Assembly: GCA_050303415.1 (NCBI GenBank)
Contig: JBNLBS010000037.1
Span: 1-5,367, forward strand
From: JBNLBS01 sp050303415
GTDB lineage: Bacteria > Pseudomonadota > Gammaproteobacteria > Methylococcales > Methylomonadaceae
Direction of reading: 5' to 3'
Length of the DNA stretch: 5,367 nucleotides
A model generated the notes under the pieces. The model saw nothing but the letters and a program-made list of their open reading frames with translations. It made no database searches and was not told the DNA's origin. The position numbers were made by a program, and so were the translations under genes. This document shows positions 1 to 4,842 of this stretch, in pieces. Each line of letters opens with the position of its first letter. Position 1 is the stretch's first letter.

Positions 1-19
1 ATGCAGGCAAAGTCATACT

Positions 20-117
20 TTCAGGCCTATGGCATGCCGGCCTGTTTTTACTAGCGAGGGGTCATTGAATAGTAACAATTAACATTACAATGACGGCCGG
101 CATGCCATAGGCCTGAA
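20..117. repeat. Long interrupted inverted repeat (23-bp perfect arms plus 7-bp inner arms)
   Basis: Bases 20-42 are the exact reverse complement of 95-117. Inside them, 61-67 (GTCATTG) is the exact reverse complement of 88-94 (CAATGAC). The right arm is therefore 30 continuous bases (88-117), while the left arm is split by an 18-base insertion (43-60). The left arm can also fold alone: CAGGCC at 22-27 pairs with GGCCTG at 39-44. The repeat lies just past the stop of the minus-strand gene ending at 128, so it could act as a 3' hairpin. It has no T-tract typical of an intrinsic terminator. The GC-rich arms inside AT-rich DNA suggest a REP/BIME-like or miniature mobile element, which is inference. 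Confidence 0.85.
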
Positions 118-127
118 CGGAAGCATT

Positions 128-355
128 TCAATTAACCAACTTTAGCGGCATTCGTTCCGAAGTTTTTTTGTTTAAGCGGCGTAACGCGTTTGCAGCACTA
201 GACAGGGTATCGGAAATGCCCAGAAATGTTTCAATGTTCAAGCGCAACGACAGGTTTTGAAGATGCAGATGCACCACGCCACATTCCCGGCAGAATAAAA
301 CCTGTCCATACGACGTCGATGATAAATGCTCAAGTTTACAGTGTTTGCTAGCCAT
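128..355 (-). CDS. Small conserved-looking Cys/His protein, probably second gene of a Fur-controlled pair
   Basis: This encodes 75 aa starting at ATG 353-355. An AGGA Shine-Dalgarno lies 7 nt upstream, which supports the start. The N-terminus carries His5-Cys6, then Cys22-x-x-Cys25, followed by His29 and His31 in CGVVHLHL. That could form a small metal-binding site, but no metal-site family is recognised with certainty. The middle (about 29-52, HLHLQNLSLRLN...) alternates polar and hydrophobic residues. I recall the same pattern in short uncharacterised proteobacterial proteins with a 'C-G-x-x-HLHxGxxxLRL' core. The C-terminus is basic. It lies 144 bp downstream of the small gene at 500-709 on the same strand, and no other promoter is obvious, so cotranscription is plausible. 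Function unknown. Confidence 0.7.
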   Translation of the reverse strand: MASKHCKLEHLSSTSYGQVLFCRECGVVHLHLQNLSLRLNIETFLGISDTLSSAANALRRLNKKTSERMPLKLVN

Positions 356-499
356 CAGTGGTTCCTATCAATCATAAAAAATGTAATAAAACTTGTTCCT
401 CATCGTTGTCCTTCGGCAGAATGGCCAGATGAAAGAAATCAATTAGCCGGTTGTCGGGGCCGATTTATAAAAAAATCAGCCAACATGCTAATGGGTCGC

Positions 500-709
500 T
501 CAGCCTATTTCGGCGGCATCAGTCTTTTTTCGCAATTTAGCCGACGATAAAAAAATTTCCCAGGCCGCCTTCTTGGAAGCCAAGTCCAAACAACGGAAAT
601 CCGATGCATGAATTTGTCCGCTCTCGATCAAAGAAGCTAAAAGTTTGGGACTGATAGCAAGCTTGACGATACCGGCAGCACCGTTTGAGGGCAAAAAGGG
701 AATTTTCAT
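500..709 (-). CDS. Small conserved-looking protein, first gene behind a Fur-box promoter
   Basis: This encodes 69 aa. The open frame extends upstream to 760, but the start at 707-709 is preferred. It has a GGAG Shine-Dalgarno 7 nt upstream, and the longer version would begin inside the operator and promoter. No signal peptide or membrane segment is visible. The core IVKLAISPKLLASLIESG followed by HASDFRCLDLASKK (one Cys at residue 40) resembles short uncharacterised gammaproteobacterial proteins with an 'S-x-x-LL-x-x-L-I-x-x-G-x-x-x-A-x-D-x-x-CLD-x-x-SK' pattern. That resemblance is from memory and has not been searched. The strong promoter with an overlapping Fur box predicts expression under iron limitation. 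A role in iron handling is inference from regulation only. Confidence 0.75.
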   Translation of the reverse strand: MKIPFLPSNGAAGIVKLAISPKLLASLIESGQIHASDFRCLDLASKKAAWEIFLSSAKLRKKTDAAEIG

Positions 710-743
710 GAGCACACTCCAATTGAATATCGATTTGATACAA

Positions 744-771
744 ATGATAATGATTCCCATTCGTATGTCAA
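744..771 (-). promoter_or_regulatory. Sigma70-type promoter for the small-gene pair
   Basis: Read on the minus strand, a perfect -35 box TTGACA (766-771) is followed by a 16-nt spacer (750-765) and a -10 box TATCAT (744-749, 5 of 6 to consensus). Transcription would start near 737, giving a leader of roughly 28 nt before the ATG at 709. The match is strong and sits directly upstream of a gene with a good Shine-Dalgarno. Confidence 0.75.
746..764. promoter_or_regulatory. Putative Fur operator (iron-responsive repressor site)
   Basis: GATAATGAT at 746-754 matches the first nine bases of the classic 19-bp Fur consensus exactly. CATT at 758-761 matches in the second half, giving 13 of 19 overall. 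The adjoining hexamers AATGAT-AATGAT (743-754) fit the hexamer-array view of Fur binding. The site covers the -10 box and spacer of the promoter at 744-771, the usual geometry for repression when Fe2+ is abundant. Confidence 0.7.
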
Positions 772-807
772 GTAATTTAGGGTAAGCTGATTAAAAAATC
801 GAAATTT

Positions 808-829
808 AAAAAAAGCCCTCTCCAGAGGG
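808..829 (-). terminator. Intrinsic terminator within a GC-skewed dispersed-type repeat
   Basis: On the minus strand, CCCTC (825-829) pairs with GAGGG (816-820) around a 4-nt TGGA loop, then a C and seven Ts (808-814). It lies about 170 bp past the stop of the exported-protein gene, in the right orientation to end its transcript. The adjoining 830-847 (G-rich on plus, CCCCTCACCCC-like on minus) resembles a dispersed sequence I recall from many gammaproteobacterial genomes. The terminator may therefore have arrived as part of a repeat. Confidence 0.65.
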
Positions 830-976
830 AGGGGGTGGGGTGAGGGGAAACATATTTCTTGGTTTTCATGATATTAACCAAAAATAATTCAGTAGGTGCA
901 AATTCATCCGCACTTAAAACACTGAATATGAAGACACGAACAAATGAGTACTGACATAAATCCGATAAAGAAACTG

Positions 977-1009
977 TTGTCTTTCCAGTAGGTGAATTCG
1001 ATTTAATTT
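977..1009 (-). repeat. Direct repeat copy 2: degenerate gene start across the stop codon
   Basis: This copy is exactly 648 bases from copy 1, so both are read in the same frame. The gene's TAA stop (1003-1005) aligns with codon 3 (GAA) of copy 1. After the stop the frame reads IEFTYWKD, against IELAYWKD at the gene start. No ATG is preserved. It looks like the remnant of a tandem duplicate or a paralogue start, or a recombination scar. Confidence 0.75.
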
Positions 1010-1659
1010 TTCCACAGTTTCTTCCACCTAAAGCCCCTATGTTTAATCTGTTTAACTTGACTAATTCCAGGAAATGTCTCGCCGCCGCTAGCACACGAAA
1101 CGTAAGCAGTTTGGTGATGTATCGTTCTGCCATAGATAAAGAAAGTATCAGTCCCAAAACAATCCGTATCGGTTAGCCAAGTTTGAAAAACCACGTTATT
1201 AAACTGACTAATAGCGGTAACGGTCCAAACTGTGCCAAACTCAAATAATGGGTTGGAAAAAAGACCGATAAAAGCATTTTGAATGTCGACGTTCCCTACA
1301 ATGTTCACCGCGTTTGTATCAGCATGCATATTAGGTATTGTCAGAGTACTAAATGATTTATAACTCTCAATGATTTTTTCAGCATCAGCAGAAGATACAG
1401 ACTGTTGATGGCTTAACACGGTATCAGTAATATGATTTCCATCATAATATGCTTCTTTTATTGCAACGTTGGCATAGCATAAAGTATCAACTGTATCATC
1501 GGAAACCACATCGTCAGGGCATTGAGATTCCGCAACCGCTATATTAGAACTCAAAACGTAGCATAAGATTGCAGTGGCGCCTAAAAGTAGCCTCAAAGTA
1601 TTTTGCCTTAGTTTAAAAGATTTTTTGTCTTTCCAGTAGGCGAGTTCTATTTCATTCAT
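1003..1659 (-). CDS. Exported protein of unknown function with N-terminal signal peptide
   Basis: This encodes 218 aa with ATG at 1657-1659. An AGAAGG Shine-Dalgarno 7 nt upstream fixes the start. The N-terminus is a long, basic n-region (residues 1-23), then a hydrophobic segment (about 24-43) ending AVA-ES, a good signal peptidase I site after residue 43. The mature part has four cysteines (47, 61, 167, 189), which could form two disulfides. No known domain is recognised. The C-terminus ends in a strongly basic aromatic tail (about 203-218, with W212 and W216). The gene appears monocistronic, with an intrinsic terminator at 808-829. The stop codon lies inside a degenerate copy of the gene's own first codons (see the direct repeat entries). 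Periplasmic or secreted location is inferred from the signal peptide; function unknown. Confidence 0.7.
   Translation of the reverse strand: MNEIELAYWKDKKSFKLRQNTLRLLLGATAILCYVLSSNIAVAESQCPDDVVSDDTVDTLCYANVAIKEAYYDGNHITDTVLSHQQSVSSADAEKIIESYKSFSTLTIPNMHADTNAVNIVGNVDIQNAFIGLFSNPLFEFGTVWTVTAISQFNNVVFQTWLTDTDCFGTDTFFIYGRTIHHQTAYVSCASGGETFPGISQVKQIKHRGFRWKKLWKN
1625..1657 (-). repeat. Direct repeat copy 1: 5' end of the exported-protein gene
   Basis: These 33 bases cover the start of the 218-aa gene (from the G of ATG through codon 12). They match 977-1009 at 28 of 33 positions, and the last 16 bases (plus strand 1625-1640 versus 977-992) are identical. Confidence 0.8.
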
Positions 1660-2102
1660 AGTTATGCCTTCTGAATTGTTGCGATAAGTTATTTTGCCAC
1701 TACCGGTTAATTAGTGAAAAGGTTTTATTAAAAACTATTCTCCAGCTTCTCTGTTGGCTTGATCATAGACTATTGTTTCAATAGCCAAGGCTGAAAAATA
1801 AAAAAGTGGTCGGAAAGTGGGAAGGTTGGAAAAATCGGGAAATATAAGGCATAAAAAATCAAAAAAGTTATTGTTAATCAATTTGTTGTTGGTGTGTCGT
1901 GTACGATTCTAACGCACGGCCATCGCATTAAAAGAACGAATCAAGCAGCAATAAGTAGCTTTAACCAGCTAAAAAACAATAGATTACGAAAATTAAAAGC
2001 TGGTAGAAAATAAGAAAAGCTTAGAAATGTGGGCATATTAGCCTATAGAGATAAAGTGGCAATCTCCATGTAAATAAAAAATATATTTTATACTACACTC
2101 GA
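1660..2102. other. AT-rich intergenic region with no convincing gene
   Basis: This 443-bp stretch separates the exported-protein gene from the 3' end of the channel gene, both on the minus strand. It should hold the promoter of the exported-protein gene, but no clear -35/-10 pair was found. Visible structure is weak. There is a purine-rich, G-run stretch at about 1797-1850, a 7-bp inverted repeat ACCAGCT (about 1964-1970) with AGCTGGT (about 1999-2005), a GAGAT/ATCTC hairpin at 2048-2066, and a 12-bp AT palindrome at 2078-2089. The last two could weakly terminate the channel transcript. Short open frames exist on both strands but lack a start with a Shine-Dalgarno. Confidence 0.5.
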
Positions 2103-2999
2103 TTATTCTACGGGCTTTCGCTGAATTTCCGGTTGATTTCTTAGGTTCTCTTTTAGATGCACATCCAGCTGGGGGAAGGCAATATCAACGCCGGCAGCCC
2201 TCAGGGTGTCGTTGAGGCTGTAGTTTGCATTGCTCTCAAAGACCCACAGCTCCATCTTGTTATTTATGTTTACCGCAAAATAAACGTCGAAGTTGAGCGT
2301 ACTGTCACCATGTTCCTTAAACAGAACGAAAGGCGCCGGTTCCTTTAGAACGCCGTTGAGGTTTTCGACGGCCTGAATCATCAGCTCCGTCGATTTATGA
2401 ATGTCAGATTCGTAGGCAATGCCGATGGAAACTTTGGTGAGTACCATGCGGTCGTTCTTCGTCCAGTTCACCAGCTTTTCATTGAGTACCACGCTGTTGG
2501 GCAATATGATATCGATATTGTTCTCGGTGTGAATCTGAAAGCTTCGAAGACCGATGTTGAAGACTCTTCCGATCTCGTTTTCCAGTTCCACAACGTCACC
2601 AATTTTGACGGGGCGTTCCATCATGAGAATGATGCCGCTGATCAAATTGCTGAAAAGTTCTCGCGCGCCAAAGCCAACACCGATCATCAGCCCGCCTACG
2701 GCAAAGTGAAAAACCGTCAGCGGGATTCTCAGTATGGCCAGTGTTATATATAGAGTAACCGTTATCATGAGGGCAGAGGCGATTCTCTCCAGGGCCAGCT
2801 TTCCGCTAGAATCTAAATTCCGTTTCTTTTCGAGCCAATTTCGAAGGCGCCCCTGGACGTGTCGTGCAACACGGATACCCAAGATCATGAAGATAAGTGC
2901 CATAACGCAATGGCCTACGGTTACGCCTTCATGGTCCACTTTCCAGAGGGCATAATTCCATACCGTGACAAACGTGTCCCAGATGTTACGATGGTTCAT
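2103..2999 (-). CDS. MscS-family small-conductance mechanosensitive ion channel
   Basis: This encodes 298 aa, close to the 286 of E. coli MscS. It should be an inner-membrane heptameric channel that opens under membrane tension to release solutes during hypo-osmotic shock. Three hydrophobic segments are visible: about 26-46, 73-93 and 96-127. The third holds the Gly/Ala-rich pore helix (GGLMIGVGFGARELFSN, about 102-118), then ERPVKIGDVVEL (128-139), the junction to the cytoplasmic beta domain. The beta domain includes the IILPN motif (164-168) typical of the family. The late FPQLDVHL matches the conserved 'PFPQxDVHL' of the C-terminal cytoplasmic domain. Pore-helix wording is nearer the MscK/KefA-like branch than E. 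coli MscS itself, so no symbol is given. The start has only a weak GGGA Shine-Dalgarno. It lies 38 bp after a small membrane-protein gene and is probably cotranscribed with it. Confidence 0.93.
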   Translation of the reverse strand: MNHRNIWDTFVTVWNYALWKVDHEGVTVGHCVMALIFMILGIRVARHVQGRLRNWLEKKRNLDSSGKLALERIASALMITVTLYITLAILRIPLTVFHFAVGGLMIGVGFGARELFSNLISGIILMMERPVKIGDVVELENEIGRVFNIGLRSFQIHTENNIDIILPNSVVLNEKLVNWTKNDRMVLTKVSIGIAYESDIHKSTELMIQAVENLNGVLKEPAPFVLFKEHGDSTLNFDVYFAVNINNKMELWVFESNANYSLNDTLRAAGVDIAFPQLDVHLKENLRNQPEIQRKPVE

Positions 3000-3025
3000 G
3001 AGAATTCCCGATAAGTGTTTTTTGA

Positions 3026-3049
3026 GAAATTAGGAAATTAGGAAATTAG
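3026..3049. repeat. Three perfect 8-bp tandem repeats (GAAATTAG)
   Basis: The unit GAAATTAG occurs three times without mismatch between the 78-aa gene and the channel gene. The stop codon of the 78-aa gene (3038-3040) is inside the array. A change in copy number would alter the extreme C-terminus of that protein and the spacing to the channel gene. Confidence 0.85.
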
Positions 3050-3274
3050 GGTCAGGACTTGCAAGCATGCATTAATCTCAACTGTTCGCTGATTTATGTT
3101 TTCTGAAGTCAAAAAGCTCAGTACGGATTTAACATCCGAACGCGTAATCTCACTTGCATTAAAGAATATCCACGCGCCTGAAAAAAGGACCAGCACGATA
3201 ACCATGAGAATAGAGTAGCCTTGCAAACAAAGTAACTCAGCTCTATTGCGAAACATTGTAATATCATTATCCAT
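3038..3274 (-). CDS. Small single-pass membrane protein of unknown function
   Basis: This encodes 78 aa with ATG at 3272-3274, immediately after the TAG (3275-3277) that ends the frameshifted small gene upstream. That abutment suggests translational coupling in the ancestral operon. The Shine-Dalgarno is weak (GGTAGA about 4 nt upstream). A strong transmembrane helix spans about residues 20-39 (YSILMVIVLVLFSGAWIFFN). It follows a short N-terminal part with three Arg/Lys and precedes a polar C-terminal half. No family is recognised. It is co-directional with the MscS-family gene 38 bp downstream, so an accessory role there is possible but only suggested by position. The C-terminus ends inside an 8-bp tandem repeat and may have been altered by it. 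A chance open frame cannot be excluded. Confidence 0.45.
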   Translation of the reverse strand: MDNDITMFRNRAELLCLQGYSILMVIVLVLFSGAWIFFNASEITRSDVKSVLSFLTSENINQRTVEINACLQVLTLIS

Positions 3275-3531
3275 CTATCTACCATGCACACAACCTTTTA
3301 AAATATCCATCGATACATCGTCGGCGTTTCTACCATTTAGCAAAGCGGTATTATCTCCATTCAAGCTGAAAGCGTTTCTAATGCTCTTACCAAGGCTGAA
3401 ATGCAGCTAGATTAAATCATTTTTTTCATGGACCTAACCATATTCCTTTGGTTTTCGTCTAAAGTGAGTTGCAGTCTCTCCGCTGTTTCGTCAATGGTTT
3501 TGGGATATTCAACTGTGTTATTCTGATTCAT
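3275..3531 (-). pseudogene. Frameshifted small gene resembling the DUF6794 family
   Basis: The frame from ATG 3529-3531 reads EYPKTIDETAERLQLTL then DENQRNMVRSMKK and stops early. Adding one base in the seven-A run (minus strand; Ts at 3420-3426) restores the second half. That half reads NDLI, an in-frame TAG (3407-3409), then LHFSLGKSIRNAFSLN and NADDVSMDILK, ending at TAG 3275-3277. The combined pattern, 'PKTxxEAxxxL...LI-x-LHFxLGxxIRNxFxL...DDxSxxI', is the layout I know from short proteins of the DUF6794 type. The repaired length, about 85 residues, fits. Two independent lesions (a one-base deletion and a stop) argue for a true pseudogene rather than a sequencing slip. It heads the minus-strand group with the 78-aa gene and the channel gene. 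Function of the family is unknown to me; the family name is from memory. Confidence 0.75.
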
Positions 3532-3597
3532 ATTGCTAATTTTAGTCGCTGTTTCAGTCCGGGCGGAAGAAACAGAAAACTTTGTTTGAATAAACAA

Positions 3598-3810
3598 ATG
3601 GCTATTGACAATGAAGAACTGGCCCGCAAGCATCCAGATGATGAAATAATTGTAAAACTTGTGGCTTTACGTGCCGGGCTGTGTGATCTGATTGAAAAGC
3701 GGATTGTTGATTTAGATTTTGCAATCGATTTATTCAACGCGGAACATAGTAAAGGGGGCTATAAGCAGATAGAGGAAGAGCAGACGGGGAACCGTGGAAG
3801 TGGGGCTTAA
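3598..3810 (+). CDS. Hypothetical 70-aa acidic protein
   Basis: The ATG at 3598 is the first plausible start, but no Shine-Dalgarno is visible before it. The frame stays open upstream to about 3469, where it overlaps the frameshifted minus-strand gene, so the true N-terminus may be missing or different. The sequence looks like real coding DNA. It is rich in Asp/Glu and probably helical: IIVKLVALRAGLCDLIEKR then DLDFAIDLFNAEH (residues about 17-50). The C-terminal tail is polar, low-complexity and Glu/Gly-rich. No family is recognised. It is on the same strand as the two phage-like genes downstream and may belong to the same prophage remnant, but that rests on position only. Confidence 0.5.
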   Translation: MAIDNEELARKHPDDEIIVKLVALRAGLCDLIEKRIVDLDFAIDLFNAEHSKGGYKQIEEEQTGNRGSGA

Positions 3811-3839
3811 AAAACCGGTATTGGCGTTATTTTTTACAC

Positions 3840-3966
3840 TGACCCCGATTATTCGGTAATTCCGCACGCCGGGATCTGTGAGGGGGCAGTTGGGTAACTG
3901 GCTGTCCTACCTTGATGATTATTCTGACCCTGATTATTCTGACCCCGATTATTCGACCCCCGTTAC
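3840..3966. repeat. REP-like patch with repeated 15-bp unit TGACCCCGATTATTC
   Basis: Perfect copies of TGACCCCGATTATTC lie at 3840-3854 and 3940-3954. One copy with a single change is at 3925-3939, and partial copies sit at 3913-3924 and 3955-3966. Between them, CAGTT (3887-3891) and AACTG (3896-3900) form a hairpin with a GGGT loop. The unit resembles short interspersed sequences I recall from gammaproteobacterial genomes near REP-associated (RAYT) transposases; that link is from memory. The downstream cluster is read in frame by the next gene as repeated DPDYS, so it may be partly coding. Confidence 0.7.
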
Positions 3967-4291
3967 CCGGCGCAATCCCGTCACCCCAAGCCGATCCGGG
4001 CTGGATGAGCAGGTGGTCGATCAGTTGATTACCCACCAGGATGCGGCGCGCGAAAGGGGGAGCAACATTTTAAATAAAGCGGGTAAGAAAATTATCTATA
4101 CGATCGATCTCTCGCTGCTGACCGGCGGATCGTTTCCGGACTTGCTCAATATAGGCGGCTTGCTGGAAGTGGTTCAGTCGGCCGAAACCTGGCGGGGGCA
4201 AATAATGGGCAGTCAAATCAAGGCGGAATGGAAAAATGGTGCGCTGAGCGTGAATCAGCGGGTAACGGTCGAGAGGGCGATAAGCGCATGA
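3878..4291 (+). CDS. Phage tail-associated-like protein, probably with altered or truncated N-terminus
   Basis: This encodes 137 aa if GTG 3878 is used; no good Shine-Dalgarno supports that start, so it is provisional. Residues about 1-27 are encoded by the REP-like repeat patch and read (S)DPDYS-type repeats. From about residue 28 (TPVTRRNPVTPSRSGLDEQ) the sequence reads like a normal phage protein. It has a helical segment (VVDQLITHQDAARERGSN), then beta-rich sequence including LLEVVQSAETWRGQIMG and LSVNQRVTVERA. This layout recalls small structural or accessory proteins in tail modules of tailed prophages, where a 'xLVEVxDxxExWRGxVxG' block precedes the C-terminus. The assignment is from memory of the pattern. 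It overlaps the next gene by ATGA (4288-4291), a sign of translational coupling. A likely prophage remnant gene, possibly 5'-truncated at the repeat. Confidence 0.6.
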   Translation: MRGQLGNWLSYLDDYSDPDYSDPDYSTPVTRRNPVTPSRSGLDEQVVDQLITHQDAARERGSNILNKAGKKIIYTIDLSLLTGGSFPDLLNIGGLLEVVQSAETWRGQIMGSQIKAEWKNGALSVNQRVTVERAISA

Positions 4292-4512
4292 ATCCCTGGA
4301 TCAGATTGAGAAGTTTAATCGATTGCCGGCCACTGCTGACCGACATGGTCACGGCATTGAACGCAGACGGCACCAGCTCCGTTTCCCTAACCGGCGGCGG
4401 ATCGATCCGGGTGCTGAATCAGAATTTTAGTGTCAATGATTACGTGTTAGTCAGGGGTAATGAGATTATCGGCATTGCGCCGGCGTTGCCGAGTTATAAC
4501 TTGACCGTTTGA
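4288..4512 (+). CDS. Small phage tail-associated-like beta protein
   Basis: This encodes 74 aa. The start at ATG 4288 is chosen because it overlaps the preceding TGA as ATGA and because the protein then begins MNPWIRLRSLID; a GAGAGG lies about 11 nt upstream. A longer in-frame start at 4228 lies inside the preceding gene and gives an unlikely Cys/Arg-rich extension. After a short N-terminal helix, the protein is a compact beta-type domain: LNADGTSSVSLTGGGSIRVL, then NDYVLVRGNEIIGIAPALP. This pattern ('xNxDGTSxVxxxGGGxxRVxGxxxxVxxxxxVRxxxIxGxAPxLP') is one I associate with small proteins in tail or baseplate modules of prophages. With the coupled upstream gene it suggests a two-gene fragment of a prophage tail operon. 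No other structural phage genes are in the window. Confidence 0.65.
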   Translation: MNPWIRLRSLIDCRPLLTDMVTALNADGTSSVSLTGGGSIRVLNQNFSVNDYVLVRGNEIIGIAPALPSYNLTV

Positions 4513-4601
4513 ATGTATTGCTAATGGGAGAGGATGGTTTAGTCTGGCTATGTTTCGCTCTGGGGCGGGATATTCGAAAAGCCTACGTATCCAATATTAA
4601 A

Positions 4602-4799
4602 TTAATCTGAATTACGTAAAGCCATTAACCACTGCCGGAGCCGGTCTCCATTATTTAGCTCAAGCCGATAGGGCATGAGGTGCTTAAACTCATTTCCGTT
4701 AATGATTCCCGGTGCAAAATCGGATGTTGTTGTGATTATTCACTTTGAGGCATTCGGGTCTGTGGTCAGTACGCCAACCATGGCTCGTACATATAATCC
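4602..4799 (-). pseudogene. Decayed Mrr-like restriction endonuclease, C-terminal fragment
   Basis: Read on the minus strand from 4799 to the TAA at 4602-4604, one frame gives GLYVRAMVGVLTTDPNASK, an in-frame TGA (4740-4742), then IITTTSDFAPGI, MPYRLELNNGDRLRQWL and the end. This matches the C-terminal half of Mrr-type (PD-(D/E)xK fold) restriction endonucleases, where a 'VRxLxGVxxxxxASKGIxVTTSxFxPG...PYRLELxxxxxLxxWL' stretch follows the catalytic QxK. The TGA sits where the family has Gly (GGA to TGA is one change). The catalytic D and QxK motifs are absent; upstream of 4799 the frame meets TGA and TAA at once. It is therefore a non-functional remnant, lying tail to tail with the phage-like pair and just downstream of the transglutaminase-like gene. 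The family assignment rests on recalled motifs. Confidence 0.7.
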
Positions 4800-4842
4800 T
4801 CATTATAAGGCCGGATTGTCGTACCTTTAATTGTGCGTGTGA

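Noticed and set aside
710..760. N-terminal extension of the 69-aa gene to 760
   Set aside because: It would start inside the Fur box and promoter, and a good Shine-Dalgarno precedes the ATG at 709.
777..1157. 126-aa minus-strand open frame overlapping the exported-protein gene
   Set aside because: It lies in another frame across the 3' end of a better-supported gene and runs through the terminator and repeat. Its start has no support.
1680..1910. Minus-strand open frame of about 55 codons ending ...IETIVYDQANREAGE
   Set aside because: It has no ATG or Shine-Dalgarno, an AT-rich low-complexity upstream half and no recognisable family, so it is probably chance.
2397..2753. 118-aa plus-strand open frame inside the channel gene
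   Set aside because: It is antisense shadow of a strongly supported MscS-family gene.
4524..4610. 28-aa plus-strand frame (MGEDGLVWLCFALGRDI...) after the phage-like pair
   Set aside because: It is too short, has no family match and runs into the antisense end of the Mrr-like remnant. It could be a stub of the next phage gene but cannot be supported.
4792..4807. TATAAT-CCTC-ATTATA hairpin as a terminator for the transglutaminase-like gene
   Set aside because: The stem is only six A/T pairs with no T-tract, too weak to call.
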